Positions 26,132 through 36,168 are shown, counted from the first letter of the stretch. The stretch: DNA of 64,000 nucleotides from Teichococcus aerophilus (GCF_014490485.1 NZ_JACTVA010000007.1:62001-126000), one strand, 5' to 3'. The notes: generated from the letters alone by a model not told the origin. Numbers and translations are program-made.

Positions 26132-26434
26132 TCAGACGTAGCGCGGAATGGGGCCCCATTGCGGCGTCTGGTCCGGCAGCTCGACCTCGACGTCATCCAC
26201 ATAGCACCAGCCCCAGCCTTCCGGCGGGTCATAACCCTCGATGATCGGGTGGGCGGTGGCATGGAAATGCGCCCTGGCGTGGCGGTGCGGCGAATCATCG
26301 CAGCAGCCGACATGCCCGCAGCTGCGGCAGATGCGAAGATGCACCCAGGGGCTGCCGATCTTCAGGCATTCCTCGCACCCGCGCGCGCTGGGCTTGACCG
26401 TCCGGATGGTGGCCGTGTGGTGGCATTCTGTCAT
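26132..26434 (-). CDS. UBP-type zinc-finger protein
   Basis: A 100-aa protein consisting almost wholly of a ZnF-UBP domain: CHH near the N-terminus, CEECLKIGSPWVHLRICRSCGHVGCCDDSPHRHARAHF, then HPIIEGYDPPEGWGWCYVDD. The Cys/His array supplies the zinc ligands. In eukaryotes this fold binds ubiquitin C-termini; the bacterial ligand is not known. Its start overlaps the stop of the upstream cNMP-binding/FAD protein by four bases (ATGA), and this pairing recurs in bacteria, suggesting a functional unit. Confidence 0.9.
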   Translation of the reverse strand: MTECHHTATIRTVKPSARGCEECLKIGSPWVHLRICRSCGHVGCCDDSPHRHARAHFHATAHPIIEGYDPPEGWGWCYVDDVEVELPDQTPQWGPIPRYV

Positions 26435-28074
26435 GCGATCTCCCTGGCCGCCTGGGCGGCGATCATGCTGTGGATCTGCGCCACCACCGCCGAGCCCTCG
26501 CCGACTGCGGCGGCGACACGCTTGGTCGAGCCGGCGCGGACATCGCCGATGGCGAACACCCCCGGCACGTTCGTCTCCAGCGGCAACGCCCCTTGGCCGG
26601 TGACGAGGAAGCCCTTCGCATCCGTCTCCGCGCAATCGCGCAACCAGGTGGTGTTGGGATCGGCGCCGATGAACAGGAACAAGTGCCGCAGCGCCAGCCG
26701 GAGCACCGAGCCATCCGCGCGGCTGCTGAACGAAGCCGCCGTCAGGCCGGTCACCTTGTCACCCTCCAGCCCGGCGATCTCGTAGCCGACATGGATCTCG
26801 ACATTCGGCAGCGCCGCGATGCGGTCGATCAGGTAGCGCGACATGGTCTGCGACAGGTCGCGCCGCACGAACAGGTGCAGGCGCTTCACCTGCGGCGCCA
26901 GGAACACGATGGCCTGCCCGGCGGAATTGCCACCGCCGACCAGCGCCACCTCCGCGCCCGCGCAGAGCCGGGCCTCGATGGGGGAGGCCCAGTAGGAAAT
27001 GCCGGCGCCCTCGAACTCCGCCAGCCCGTCGATAGCCGGTCGGTGGTAGCGCGCGCCGGAGGCGACGACGACGGCCCGCGCCCGCAGTCGCCGGCCTTCC
27101 GACAATTCCAGGGCCGGCAACGGCCCGCTGCAGTCCAGCCGCTCGACCTTCACGGGCACGGCGATGTTGGCGCCGAATTTCAGCGCCTGGTTGAAGGCGC
27201 GCCCCGCCAGGGCCTGCCCGGAAATCCCGGTGGGGAAGCCGAGATAATTCTCGATACGTGCGGAGGCGCCGGCCTGCCCACCCGTCGCCCGCTCATCCAG
27301 CACGATGACCGAGAGGCCCTCGGACGCCGCATACACCGCCGTGGCGAGGCCGGCGGGACCGGCGCCGACTACGGCGACGTCATAGAGCGCGTCCGGCTCC
27401 AGCACCGGCGTCAGGCCCAGGCAGGCCGCCAGCTCCACCTCGCTCGGCTTCCGCAGCAGGTTGCCGTTGGGGCAGACCACCAACGGCAACTCATCCGGCA
27501 ACAGCCCGGTTCGCTCGACCAGCGCCTTGCCCTCGGCGTCCGAGGAGGCGTCCAGCACCAGGTTGGGGGAACCGCTGCGGGTGAGGAAGCCCTGCAGCCG
27601 CAGCACATCCCGGCTGCCGGGCACACCGATCAGGATGGTGCCGGCGCCGCCTTGCTCGATCAGGCTGACGCGGCGCAGGATCAATGCGCGCATCACCACC
27701 TCGCCCACATCGGCGGAACCGACCATCAGCGCGCGCAGATGCGGCGGGTCGAAGGGCAGGGCGGTGCAGCCATCCGGCCCCGCATGCCCGGCGGCGATGG
27801 AGGGGCGGCCGGCGAGCTGGTTGACCTCGCCCGTGAACTGGCCGGCGCCGTGGGTGGTGATCAGCGCCCGCTGGCTCAGCCCGTCCCGCCGGAAGACATC
27901 GATGCTGCCCTCCAGGACCAGCCACGACGGCGCATCCCGCTCACCGATGTCGTAGACGACTTCCCCGGCGGCGAAGTGCCGCTCCGCCCCGCTGGCAAAA
28001 CGCCGTGCGATGCCGATCTGTCCCGCCTCCAGAACGGGGAACATCTGGTACTTGCGAAGGTCCAGGGTGCTCAT
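26431..28074 (-). CDS. cyclic nucleotide-binding domain fused to thioredoxin-reductase-like FAD oxidoreductase
   Basis: A 547-aa three-part protein. Residues ~10-140 form a cNMP-binding fold (AAGEVVYDIGERDAPSWLVLEG...); ~150-215 a thioredoxin/glutaredoxin-like segment (GSPNLVLDASSD...LPLVVCPNG) lacking CxxC; ~225-540 a TrxB-like reductase with DVAVVGAGPAGLATAVYAA, ATGGQAGASARIENYLGFP, the NAD(P) motif LVGGGNSAGQAIVFLA and the C-terminal GVFAIGDVRAGSTKRVA. The site where TrxB has CATC reads SYWASPIEARLC, so the redox-active pair is missing. It resembles FNR-like TrxB homologues. It probably transfers NAD(P)H electrons to another partner. Confidence 0.9.
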   Translation of the reverse strand: MSTLDLRKYQMFPVLEAGQIGIARRFASGAERHFAAGEVVYDIGERDAPSWLVLEGSIDVFRRDGLSQRALITTHGAGQFTGEVNQLAGRPSIAAGHAGPDGCTALPFDPPHLRALMVGSADVGEVVMRALILRRVSLIEQGGAGTILIGVPGSRDVLRLQGFLTRSGSPNLVLDASSDAEGKALVERTGLLPDELPLVVCPNGNLLRKPSEVELAACLGLTPVLEPDALYDVAVVGAGPAGLATAVYAASEGLSVIVLDERATGGQAGASARIENYLGFPTGISGQALAGRAFNQALKFGANIAVPVKVERLDCSGPLPALELSEGRRLRARAVVVASGARYHRPAIDGLAEFEGAGISYWASPIEARLCAGAEVALVGGGNSAGQAIVFLAPQVKRLHLFVRRDLSQTMSRYLIDRIAALPNVEIHVGYEIAGLEGDKVTGLTAASFSSRADGSVLRLALRHLFLFIGADPNTTWLRDCAETDAKGFLVTGQGALPLETNVPGVFAIGDVRAGSTKRVAAAVGEGSAVVAQIHSMIAAQAAREIA

Positions 28075-28183
28075 GCTGAGATCCGATCTGCTGCGAGGCG
28101 GGGAGGCAACCGATTCGTCCAGAACCCTGCGGCATGGAAGGGACGCGCCATCATAGGGCGCGGCCCCGCCATGGCCGCAAGCG

Positions 28184-29005
28184 TCAGGAACGGATGAAGG
28201 CGAGGAGGTCCTGGTTGAGCTGCGCGTGATGCGTCACCGGCAGCCCGTGCGGCGCTCCCGGATAGACCTTCAGGGTGGCGTTGCGGACGATCTCGGCCGA
28301 GCGGCGGCCGGCGGCATCGATCGGCACGATCTGGTCGTCATCGCCATGCACCACCAGGGTCGGTACGTCGATCTTCTTCAGGTCCTCGGTGTAGTCGACC
28401 TCGGAGAACTCGTGGATGCAGTCATACTGGCCCTTGATGCCGCCCTGCATGCCCTCGCGCCAGAACTCGCGCCGCGCGCCTTCGGATTCCTTGGCGCCCG
28501 GGCGGTTGAAGCCGAAGAAGGGCGCGCTGAGGTCGATGAAGAACTGCGAGCGGTCCTCGAGCGTCGACTGGCGGATGCCGTCGAACACCGCCAGCGGCGT
28601 GCCGTTGGGGTTGGCGTCGGTCTTGACCATCAGCGGCGGCACGGCGCTGACCAGAACCATCTTGGCGACACGGGCGGAACCGTAGGTACCGACGTAATGC
28701 GCGATCTCCCCGCCGCCGGTGGAGTGGCCGACCATTACCGCGTCCTTCAGGTCGAGATGGTCCATCAGCCCGGCGAGGTCGGCGGCATACTGGTCCATGT
28801 TGTTGCCGTCCCACGTCTGGTCGGAGCGGCCGTGGCTGCGGCGGTCATGCGCGATGACGCGGAAGCCCTGGCTGCCCAGGAACTGCATCTGCGGGTCCCA
28901 CGCATCGCTGCTCAGCGGCCAGCCATGGCTGAACACGACGGGCTGGCCATGGCCCCAATCCTTGTAGAACAGGTTGGTCCGGTCCTTGGTCATGAAGTAG
29001 GGCAT
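28184..29005 (-). CDS. alpha/beta hydrolase, cofactor-free haloperoxidase/esterase group
   Basis: A 273-aa soluble enzyme. Nucleophile Ser95 lies in [10 protein letters not shown], the acid is in [11 protein letters not shown] and the histidine in [31 protein letters not shown] supplies the oxyanion region. These are the signatures of the non-haem chloroperoxidase / arylesterase (perhydrolase) cluster. A GGAGG ribosome site precedes the ATG at 29005. It stands alone, divergent from the histidine kinase. Natural substrate unknown. Confidence 0.9.
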   Translation of the reverse strand: MPYFMTKDRTNLFYKDWGHGQPVVFSHGWPLSSDAWDPQMQFLGSQGFRVIAHDRRSHGRSDQTWDGNNMDQYAADLAGLMDHLDLKDAVMVGHSTGGGEIAHYVGTYGSARVAKMVLVSAVPPLMVKTDANPNGTPLAVFDGIRQSTLEDRSQFFIDLSAPFFGFNRPGAKESEGARREFWREGMQGGIKGQYDCIHEFSEVDYTEDLKKIDVPTLVVHGDDDQIVPIDAAGRRSAEIVRNATLKVYPGAPHGLPVTHHAQLNQDLLAFIRS

Positions 29006-29307
29006 GATGTCCTCCGTTGCTGGCGGACGATGACAAGGCCGTCCGACACCCGGACTATCGGCGCTGCGAGAGCGTCGCGATATCATACGCAGGTTTCGGT
29101 CTGGCGCCGCCACGACTATACTTTCGTATAACAGTGCGGCTGGGCGGCGTTTCACCAAGCGGCCCATCCACCGCTTCGCGGCTTCTTGCGCCCTACGCAG
29201 GAAGATGGCTATCGTTACCAGACCGGTGGCGCGGCCCGCCCGGCCGTCGCGCTTGCACCGCTCTCGCCCGGCCTTGTCGTCGCGATCCGGCAAAGCGGGA
29301 GGCATGG
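29006..29307. other. intergenic region between divergent hydrolase and histidine-kinase genes
   Basis: These 302 bases hold no gene I can support. The inverted repeat TATAC-TTTC-GTATA at 29117-29130 lies in the locally AT-rich part and could contain a -10 element or an operator for either divergent gene. The rest is ordinary GC-rich sequence. Confidence 0.4.
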
Positions 29308-30828
29308 TTGCAGGCAGGGTTCGAGGCGAAGCGACTGGCGGCCCGCCTCTACGCCGCGGCGGCACTGGCGCTGGCCTTATGCGTGTTCTCGCTGGATGTG
29401 CTCAGCCCGCTGCAAGGCGCCGTCGCGGTACTGTATACCGGCGTCATCCTCGTCGCCGCGCGCGGCCTGCGGCACCGCCTCATCATCGCGGCAGGCGGGT
29501 TCTCGGCTTTTCTTGCCATACTGGGCTACGGGCTGATCCATGCGGAGGAACCGCTCGGCTCCCCCGCCATGCGGTTGGCCGTCAGCCTGGTCGCCATCGG
29601 CATCACCACGATCCTGTCCGTCCGCCACCACGCGGCGGCGGAGGAGCGGCGCCGGTCGGACGAGCGCTACCGCACCATCTTCCACGCCGCCGGCTTCCCC
29701 ATCTGGGAATCGGACTGGTCCGCCGCCTATGCGATGCTGCAAGCTGGCGAGAAGCCGGACCTCGATCTGGTGCGGCGTGCCTCGCTGCTCTCCTATGTCC
29801 GCGATGCCAACCACGCGGCGGCACGCCTGCTGGGCTTCCGCAGCCGGGAGGAGCTGGTGGGCAGTTCCATCCTGCGCCACCACACGCCGGGCGGCGAGGC
29901 CATCCTGGCCGGCATCTTCGCCACGCTGCTGCGGGAAGACCGCGCAGTGGAGGAGGAAGTGCAGTTCCAGACCGTGTCGGGCGAGCTGATCGACGTCGTG
30001 CTACGCGTCACCCTGCCGCCCGGCCATGGCGGCTGGCAGCGCGTGCTGATCATGGCGCTGGACGTGACGGAACGGAACCGCACGCAGGCCCGGCTGGCGC
30101 AGTCGCAATCCGAACTGACCCACGTCTCGCGCGTCACGACGCTGGGCCAGCTGGCGGCCTCCATCGCGCATGAAGTGAACCAGCCGCTCTCCGCCATCAT
30201 TACCTACGCGCGGTCCGGCAAGCGCTGGCTGGCGCGCGAGGCGCCGGACGCGGCCGAGGTCTCCGACTGCCTCGACCATATCGGCAGCAACGGCAGGCGC
30301 GCCGCCGACATCATCGCCCGCATCCGCGACCTGGCGCGCAAGGCAGGGCCGAAGCGCGGCCCGATCCGGCTACCCGAGCTGATCGAGGAGACGATCGCGT
30401 TGCTGCGGCGTGACCTGACGGCGAACGACATTGCCATCCAAGTCTCCGCCCCGGCCGACCTGCCGGATGTGGAGGGCGACCGGGTGCAGCTGCAACAGGT
30501 GCTGATGAACTTGCTGATGAATGCGGAGCAGGCCATGGCGGAGACATCACCAGACCAGCGCAAACTCTGCGTGGAGGCGGAGCGGGACGGGCAGGCCGTA
30601 TCGGTGCTGGTGCGGGATTGCGGCAGCGGCTTCGCCGGCATCGACCCGGAGCAGCTGTTCAGCCCCTTCTTCACCACCAAGGCGGAAGGGATGGGCATGG
30701 GCCTCTCCATCTGCCGCTCCATCGTCGAGCAGCATGGCGGCACGCTGACGGCATGCGGCAACGAGGATGGCGGCGCCAATTTCCTGTTCCGCCTGCCCGC
30801 CGCTGCGGCGGCGGAGGTGGCGGCGTGA
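29308..30828 (+). CDS. sensor histidine kinase, FixL/DctB-like (PAS, HisKA, HATPase)
   Basis: A 506-aa membrane kinase. Three hydrophobic segments fill residues ~15-110, then a PAS domain (about 118-260) lacking an obvious haem histidine pattern, HisKA with phospho-acceptor His288 ([14 protein letters not shown]), and an HATPase domain with [31 protein letters not shown] and HGG. The HEVNQPL motif groups it with FixL/DctB kinases. No ATG is available; the TTG at 29308 has GGGAGG five bases upstream, so I place the start there. Its stop overlaps the regulator start (GTGA). Confidence 0.88.
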   Translation: MQAGFEAKRLAARLYAAAALALALCVFSLDVLSPLQGAVAVLYTGVILVAARGLRHRLIIAAGGFSAFLAILGYGLIHAEEPLGSPAMRLAVSLVAIGITTILSVRHHAAAEERRRSDERYRTIFHAAGFPIWESDWSAAYAMLQAGEKPDLDLVRRASLLSYVRDANHAAARLLGFRSREELVGSSILRHHTPGGEAILAGIFATLLREDRAVEEEVQFQTVSGELIDVVLRVTLPPGHGGWQRVLIMALDVTERNRTQARLAQSQSELTHVSRVTTLGQLAASIAHEVNQPLSAIITYARSGKRWLAREAPDAAEVSDCLDHIGSNGRRAADIIARIRDLARKAGPKRGPIRLPELIEETIALLRRDLTANDIAIQVSAPADLPDVEGDRVQLQQVLMNLLMNAEQAMAETSPDQRKLCVEAERDGQAVSVLVRDCGSGFAGIDPEQLFSPFFTTKAEGMGMGLSICRSIVEQHGGTLTACGNEDGGANFLFRLPAAAAAEVAA

Positions 30829-31472
30829 GCGGGGAGACGCCGCCCGGCTGCGTCTGCGTCATCGACGACGACGCGGAAGTCCTCGGCTCCATCGGCAGCC
30901 TGCTACGCTCCAACGGCTTCCAGGCCGCGCTGTACGACACGCCGGAGGCCTTCCTGCTGGCCGGCGTACCGCAGACCGCGTCCTGCCTGCTGCTCGATGT
31001 CCGGCTGCGCGGGGAAAATGGGCTCGATTTCCAGGAGCGGCTGGCCGCGCGGGGCATCGCCATCCCGGTCATCCTGATCACCGGGCATGGCGATATCCCG
31101 ATGACGGTGCGCGCCATGCGGGCCGGCGCGCTGGATTTCCTGCCCAAGCCCTTCACCGAGGAACAGATGCTGGCCGCCGTGGCCACCGCCATCGGGGTGG
31201 ACCGCCAACGGCGTGGCGAGGCGGCCGGGCACGCCCATCTGCGCCAGTGCTACGAGGCGCTGACGCCGCGGGAGCGGGAGGTGATGGGCCTGGTCGTCGC
31301 CGGGCTGATGAACAAGCAGATCGCAGCGCGGATGACGCTGTCCGAGATCACGGTGAAGATTCACCGGGGTAATATGATGCGCAAGATGGAGGCGCAGTCC
31401 CTGGCCGACCTGGTCAGGATGGCGGAATTCCTGGGCATCCGCGACGACAGCATCCACCGCTTTAACATCTGA
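30825..31472 (+). CDS. FixJ-family response regulator
   Basis: A 215-aa two-domain regulator. The receiver has the acidic pair in VIDDDAEV, the phosphorylation site Asp58 in LLLDVRLRG, the Thr in [15 protein letters not shown] and Lys in FLPKPF; the LuxR-type HTH is [22 protein letters not shown]...[16 protein letters not shown]. The [21 protein letters not shown] stretch is a FixJ hallmark. The GTG start overlaps the kinase stop, so the two form a cognate pair. Neither oxygen-sensing nor targets can be read from sequence. Confidence 0.93.
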   Translation: MSGETPPGCVCVIDDDAEVLGSIGSLLRSNGFQAALYDTPEAFLLAGVPQTASCLLLDVRLRGENGLDFQERLAARGIAIPVILITGHGDIPMTVRAMRAGALDFLPKPFTEEQMLAAVATAIGVDRQRRGEAAGHAHLRQCYEALTPREREVMGLVVAGLMNKQIAARMTLSEITVKIHRGNMMRKMEAQSLADLVRMAEFLGIRDDSIHRFNI

Positions 31473-31554
31473 GTATGATAGCCCTGGCGGCCGCCAGGGT
31501 GCATCTCTGCGCTTCGTCGCGGCGTTGCGCCGTGGCAGAAGCTGGAGCGAGCGG

Positions 31555-31920
31555 TTGAGCCCTGTACCCATCATTGCGATTGTCGATGACGATCCCGGCG
31601 TCCGGGGGAGCGTGGACAGCTTCCTGCGCTCGGCCGGCATGACCAGCATGGGGTTCAGCGGCGCGCGGGAATTGCTGCTGTCCGGGCAGCAGGCCAGGCT
31701 GGCCTGCATCGTCACCGACATGCACATGCCTGGCATGACCGGGCTGGAACTGCAGCAGGAAATGGCGCGGCGCGGGTGGAAGCACCCGGTCATCGTCATG
31801 ACCGCCTACCCGACCGACGAGGCACGGCGCCTGGCGCTGCACTACGGCGCGGCGGCCTTCCTGATCAAGCCGATCGACCCCGAGAGCTTCCTCGAAGCCA
31901 TCGAACGCGCTGTGGCCTGA
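31555..31920 (+). CDS. receiver-only response regulator
   Basis: A 121-aa protein made of one receiver domain: VDDDPGV acidic pocket, Asp55 in VTDMHMPGMTG, Thr in VIVMTAYPTDEA and Lys in FLIKPIDPESF. It has no output domain. I chose the TTG at 31555, which has GGAG upstream; another TTG at 31525 would extend it by ten residues. It lies 82 bases after the FixJ-like gene, so it may be a phosphate sink or a third partner of that kinase. A 22-bp terminator begins at the base after its stop. Confidence 0.85.
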   Translation: MSPVPIIAIVDDDPGVRGSVDSFLRSAGMTSMGFSGARELLLSGQQARLACIVTDMHMPGMTGLELQQEMARRGWKHPVIVMTAYPTDEARRLALHYGAAAFLIKPIDPESFLEAIERAVA

Positions 31921-31969
31921 ATACGGAAGGGGGGAGGCTCGCTGACGGCGAGCCTCCCCCCTTCCGTAT
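31921..31969 (+). terminator. very strong hairpin terminator
   Basis: A perfect 22-bp stem (left arm 31921-31942, right arm 31948-31969) with a 5-base TGACG loop starts at the base right after the receiver gene's stop codon. Each arm starts or ends ATACGG/CCGTAT and includes a G6/C6 run. No T-tract follows. Confidence 0.75.
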
Positions 31970-31978
31970 CCAAGTATC

Positions 31979-32008
31979 ACGGCGGCGGCGCCTTGGCGCC
32001 GCCGCCGT
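31979..32008 (-). terminator. hairpin terminator of the dps gene
   Basis: A perfect 14-bp arm pair (ACGGCGGCGGCGCC / GGCGCCGCCGCCGT) with two central bases lies five bases beyond the dps stop on the minus strand. It is back-to-back with the receiver-gene terminator. Confidence 0.65.
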
Positions 32009-32013
32009 TGCTG

Positions 32014-32538
32014 TCAGCGCTGCTGGCTGGAGCGGCCGGTCTCGTAGAGGAACCAGCTACGGCGCTCGCCCTCGTCGATCCAGACCTCGATCAGGCTGGC
32101 CGTCGCGACGTCCTTGTACTCGTCGCACAGCTCATGCACGCGGCGCAGCTCGGCCACCAATTGCTTGTTGTCGCCCTGCAGCTCGGCCAGCATGTCCTGC
32201 GGCTCGACATACTCGGCATTGTTGTCGAGGATGCGCTGCTGCCCGGCGATGTGGGAGATGGAGCGGATGGTGCTGCCGCCGATCTTGCGGGCCCGCTCCG
32301 CGATCGCGTCCGTCATGGCGAAGATCTGGTCGGACTGCTCGTCCAGCATCAGGTGGTAGTCGCGGAAATGCGGCCCGCTCATGTGCCAGTGGAAGTTCTT
32401 GGTCTTCAGGTACAGCGCGAAGACATCCGCCAGCAGCGCGCTCAGCCCCGCGGCGATGTCGCGCGTCGCGTCGGCGCCGAGGTCGGTCGGGGTGGCCAGG
32501 TAACGGTCCGCCACCCGCTTCATGTTCTGGTCCGCCAT
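32014..32538 (-). CDS. dps: Dps family DNA-binding ferritin
   Basis: A 174-aa mini-ferritin that protects DNA by oxidising and storing Fe(II) inside a 12-mer. The intersubunit ferroxidase motif is intact: KTKNFHWHMSGPHFRDYHL followed by MLDEQSDQIF. The N-terminal arm carries a few basic residues that may contact DNA. AAGGAGA precedes the ATG at 32538. It is a single-gene unit with its own terminator, followed upstream by the decarboxylase gene on the same strand. Confidence 0.95.
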   Translation of the reverse strand: MADQNMKRVADRYLATPTDLGADATRDIAAGLSALLADVFALYLKTKNFHWHMSGPHFRDYHLMLDEQSDQIFAMTDAIAERARKIGGSTIRSISHIAGQQRILDNNAEYVEPQDMLAELQGDNKQLVAELRRVHELCDEYKDVATASLIEVWIDEGERRSWFLYETGRSSQQR

Positions 32539-32645
32539 CTTCCATCTCCTTGATGTCCGGGCGGCCAGGGTGCCGTCCGCTGCCAACCGGTATACGCCTG
32601 GCAGCGGCGGCTCCAACCCACACCAAGGTTTAGGCCCGGCGCGGG

Positions 32646-34973
32646 TTACTCACGGACGACGTAGGTGTGGAAGCGGATACGGCCGTCCTTCCCGGTCTCG
32701 CGGTACAGGCCCTGCACCTCGCTCTCGAAGCCAGGGAAGCGGTTGCAGGCGGCCTCGAAGGCCTTCAGGTAGTCCACCATCGGCCGCGCCCGCTCACCCA
32801 GCCGCTCGCCGGGGATGACGGTGGCGATGCCGGGCGGATAGACCAGCCACAGCGTGGCGGCGATGCGCCCAGCCGTTTCCTCCAGCGGCACGTAGTCCAC
32901 CTTGTTGCGGACCAGGGCGCGCACCGCCTCGTTCGGCGGCATCGCCATTTCGGGGAAATGCGCCTGCTGGAACTGGGCGGATTGCAGGCGGCTGATGCCG
33001 GCCTCGCGGTAGAAAGAATGCATCTCGGCACACAGGTCGCGCAGCCGGGCGCGGCCATAGCGCTCGGGCTGGCGGGCGACGAAGCTGGGCAGCACCTCGT
33101 CCAGTGGCGCGTTATTGTCGTGCAGTTTCTTGAAGGTGATCAGGTGCGCCAGCAGCGTTCCCGCCTTGCTGCTCTCCACGCCCGGCGTCAGCAGGAACAG
33201 CAGGCTGTTGAGGTCATTCTTCTCCGGCACGATGCGGTTCTGCCGCAGATAGGCGGCGACCACCGGGGCCGGCACGCCATGCGCGGCGTAGTCGCCATCG
33301 GCGAAGCCCGGGGTCAGCAGCGTCAGCTTGTTCGGGTCGGTGATGGCCCAGTCCGCTGGATTGGTGCCGAAGCCGTGCCACTCGGCATCCGGCGTCAGTG
33401 CCCAATGCGCCGGGTCGCTTGCCAGTGCATCGGTCTGCGCGTCCTCCCACGCCATCTCGACGCCGCCGAGCTGCACGGTCTTCGGCACGAAAGGTTCGAA
33501 GAACCAGCGCTTCGCCGGGTCGGGGTCGTTGGCGAATTCGCGCTGCGTCAGCCGCAGCTTCTTGCGCAGCTCGATGCCGAGGCGGACGGTGTCGTCCCAC
33601 AGCACCTCGCCCGAGCGGCCCTTCATCATCTGCGCGCCGACATCGAGCGAGGCGAACAGCGGATAGAACGGGCTGGTCGAGGCGTGCAGCAGGAACATCT
33701 CGTTGAAGCGGCGGTGGCCGACGCGCCGCTCCTGCTCGCCCAGGTGGCTGTCCTTCACATGGATTTGCGAGGCCTGGGAGAAGCTGGCGAGCTGCTTGTG
33801 CGTGCTCTGCGTGACGATGATGCCGGGGCTGTCCGGCCCCAGCTGCTCCAGCCCCATGCCGAAGCGGCCGCGGAACAGCGGATGGAACTTCATGAAGCCG
33901 GCCCAGGCCTCGTCGAACAGGATGTAGTCGCAGAGATGGCCGATGCGGGCGATGATCTGCTCCGCCGAGTGGATGGTGCCGTCATAGGTGCATTGCTCGA
34001 CCACCGCGGCGCGGAAGGGGCGGGGGCGCTGCCAGGCCTCCTTGTCCTTCACCAGCGGGTTGTCGCGGATGGCGGCGCGCAGCCGCGCCTCGTCCAGCGC
34101 ACCGGCCTGCATAGGGCCGATCAGACCATGCGGGTTGCGCGCCGTCTCGATGAAGACCGGGATGGCCTCGCCCAGGAACAGCGCGCCGTGATGCGCGGCC
34201 TTGTGGTTGTTGCGGTCGAACAGCACCAGATCGCCTTCGGCCAGCAGAGCCTGCAACGCGATCTTGTTGGAGGTGGAGGTGCCGTTGAGGACGAAATAGG
34301 TGCGCTCTGCGCCGAAGATCTCGGCGGCTTCCTGCTGCGCACGCAGCGCGGGGCCTTCATGCGTCAGCAGGTCCCCCATCTCCAGCACCGAGTTGTCCAG
34401 GTCGTCGCGGAACACCGCCTGGCCCAGATGCTCGACGAAGATGCGCCCCACCGGGCTGCGGCTGTAGAACATGCCGCCGTTGTGCCCAGGACAGGTCCAG
34501 AGCTGGTTGCCCTGCTCGGCATAGTCCACCAGGGCGCCGAAGAAGGGGGTCTTCAGCGTCTCGGCATATTGCCGCAGTTTGGAGACGAGGTTGCGGGCGA
34601 TGAAGTCCGGCGTCTCCTCCGCCAGGAAGACGAAGCCGTCCACGTCGTCCAGCACCTCGACGGGGATGTCCTCCAGGCGCTGGCGGCGCACCAGCAGGAT
34701 GACCGGAACGTCCAGCCCACGCTTGCGCACCAGGGCGATCAGCGCGGCGGCACGGCCTTGCAGCCCCTTCTTGCCCCAGTCGACGACGATGCAGCCGATG
34801 GCGGCATCCGTCCGCACCACCAGCTCCGCATCGTCATCCCGCCGGGCGCGGGTGACGGCGTAGCCCATGCCCTCGATCTCGGCGAGGATCTGGCTGAGAC
34901 GGGCACCTTCCAGATCGGCTTCGTCGAAGCCGGGGGCGCAGATGAGGAACTTGAAGCGGCGGCCGTATTCCAT
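32646..34973 (-). CDS. Orn/Lys/Arg decarboxylase, fold-I
   Basis: A 775-aa PLP-dependent amino-acid decarboxylase, the acid-resistance or biodegradative type. Residues ~1-130 are the response-regulator-like wing domain; ~140-600 the PLP core with WTCPGHNGGMFY, NGTSTSNKIALQA, FDRNNHKAAHHGA, LFDEAWAGFMKFHP and the Schiff-base Lys393 in TQSTHKQLASFSQ; the C-terminal domain follows. These are shared by arginine (AdiA), lysine (CadA/LdcC) and ornithine (SpeF) enzymes, and the substrate cannot be fixed here. Length is nearest to AdiA. No antiporter gene is adjacent. Confidence 0.92.
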   Translation of the reverse strand: MEYGRRFKFLICAPGFDEADLEGARLSQILAEIEGMGYAVTRARRDDDAELVVRTDAAIGCIVVDWGKKGLQGRAAALIALVRKRGLDVPVILLVRRQRLEDIPVEVLDDVDGFVFLAEETPDFIARNLVSKLRQYAETLKTPFFGALVDYAEQGNQLWTCPGHNGGMFYSRSPVGRIFVEHLGQAVFRDDLDNSVLEMGDLLTHEGPALRAQQEAAEIFGAERTYFVLNGTSTSNKIALQALLAEGDLVLFDRNNHKAAHHGALFLGEAIPVFIETARNPHGLIGPMQAGALDEARLRAAIRDNPLVKDKEAWQRPRPFRAAVVEQCTYDGTIHSAEQIIARIGHLCDYILFDEAWAGFMKFHPLFRGRFGMGLEQLGPDSPGIIVTQSTHKQLASFSQASQIHVKDSHLGEQERRVGHRRFNEMFLLHASTSPFYPLFASLDVGAQMMKGRSGEVLWDDTVRLGIELRKKLRLTQREFANDPDPAKRWFFEPFVPKTVQLGGVEMAWEDAQTDALASDPAHWALTPDAEWHGFGTNPADWAITDPNKLTLLTPGFADGDYAAHGVPAPVVAAYLRQNRIVPEKNDLNSLLFLLTPGVESSKAGTLLAHLITFKKLHDNNAPLDEVLPSFVARQPERYGRARLRDLCAEMHSFYREAGISRLQSAQFQQAHFPEMAMPPNEAVRALVRNKVDYVPLEETAGRIAATLWLVYPPGIATVIPGERLGERARPMVDYLKAFEAACNRFPGFESEVQGLYRETGKDGRIRFHTYVVRE

Positions 34974-35045
34974 GTCGCGCGTCCTGCGCCATCCGCGTGC
35001 CTGCGTCTAGCGCCTTAAAATGACAAGATGTCGCCGGCGGCGCCG

Positions 35046-35969
35046 CTACTCGTTCAGTCCCTTGCCCGGGTACGGGTGCTCCCGCATCCAGTGCTGGGCG
35101 ATGTCGATGCGGCGCGTCACCCACACATCCGCGTGCTTCTGGATATGGTCCAGCAGCCTTGCCAGACCGGCGGCGCGGGCGGGGTGGCCGATCAGCCGCA
35201 TATGCAGGCCGACCGACATCATCTTCGGCGTGCGCGCGCCCTCCGCATACAGCGTATCGAACGCATCGCGGATGAAGGAGAACCACTGGTCGGAGGTCCC
35301 GACCGCGCCGTTATACTTCCCGTCGTTGTTGGTCAGGCTGTAGGGGATGACGAGATGCGGCTTGTCCTGCACCGTCAGCCACCAGGGCAGTTCGTCGGCA
35401 TAGGAATCGCTGTCGTACAGGAAGCCGCCTTCCTCGGCCACGAGGCGGCGGGTGTTCACGCTGGGCCCATAGCGGCAGTACCAACCCAACGGCCGGCTGC
35501 CGATGGTGCGCTGGAGCGATTCCACCGCCCGGCGGATATGCTCGCGCTCCTCCGCCTCCGACAGCTCGAAATGCTTGATCCAGCGCCAGCCATGGCAACA
35601 CACGTCGAAGCCGCTCTGCCGGATGGCGGCGGCGGCCTCGGGGTTCCGCTCCAGTGCCAGGGCGCAGCCGAAGATGGTCAATGGCAGGCCGCGTTCCTGG
35701 AACATGCGCAGCAGCCGCCAGAAGCCGACGCGGCTGCCATATTCGAACATGCCCTCCGCCGCCAGGTCGCGCCCCTTGCCGATCTGGCTCATCGGGTGGC
35801 CCTCGGTCAGTCCCGATTCGGAATAGCCCTCGCCATCCTGCACGGAGGGCTCGGAACCCTCCTCGTAGTTCATGACGAAATTCACCGCGAGGCGGGCGCC
35901 GCCGGGCCAGCGCGGATCGGGTGGGTTGGCGCCGTAGCCGATGAAGTCCCGCTTCACCTCGTAGGTCAT
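35046..35969 (-). CDS. polysaccharide deacetylase family, PuuE-like
   Basis: A 307-aa NodB-homology enzyme. It has the PuuE/allantoinase pattern: [68 protein letters not shown] and [16 protein letters not shown]. The motif [12 protein letters not shown] and the EEG following Asn-Tyr are typical of putative urate-catabolism (allantoinase PuuE) proteins, where metal ligands differ from canonical NodB. No other purine-degradation gene is in the window, so the substrate is uncertain. ATG at 35969 has GGAG nine bases upstream. Confidence 0.85.
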   Translation of the reverse strand: MTYEVKRDFIGYGANPPDPRWPGGARLAVNFVMNYEEGSEPSVQDGEGYSESGLTEGHPMSQIGKGRDLAAEGMFEYGSRVGFWRLLRMFQERGLPLTIFGCALALERNPEAAAAIRQSGFDVCCHGWRWIKHFELSEAEEREHIRRAVESLQRTIGSRPLGWYCRYGPSVNTRRLVAEEGGFLYDSDSYADELPWWLTVQDKPHLVIPYSLTNNDGKYNGAVGTSDQWFSFIRDAFDTLYAEGARTPKMMSVGLHMRLIGHPARAAGLARLLDHIQKHADVWVTRRIDIAQHWMREHPYPGKGLNE

Positions 35970-36168
35970 GCAGCACGTCTCCGCTGGGGGTGGGCGCATT
36001 CTTCGGCCGATCATGCACGCGCAGCCGCCGGGGTCAAAGCGAGCCGCCGGCTTTACCGCCCGCGCCGCCGCCGGCACTCTACCGGGCAGTAGTGGGAGGA
36101 AGGTCCGATGCACCTGCCAGGCCAGGGACGAAACCGCGCGGGCGAGATATCGCAGCGTGGCTGAGGCC

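Noticed and set aside
26470-28197. 575-codon plus-strand frame over the cNMP/FAD gene
   Set aside because: Antisense shadow; the minus strand has complete FAD/NAD motifs.
32667-35018. 783-codon open frame antisense to the decarboxylase gene
   Set aside because: It mirrors the third-position GC bias of the real gene, has no ribosome site or domain pattern, and fully overlaps a well-supported gene.
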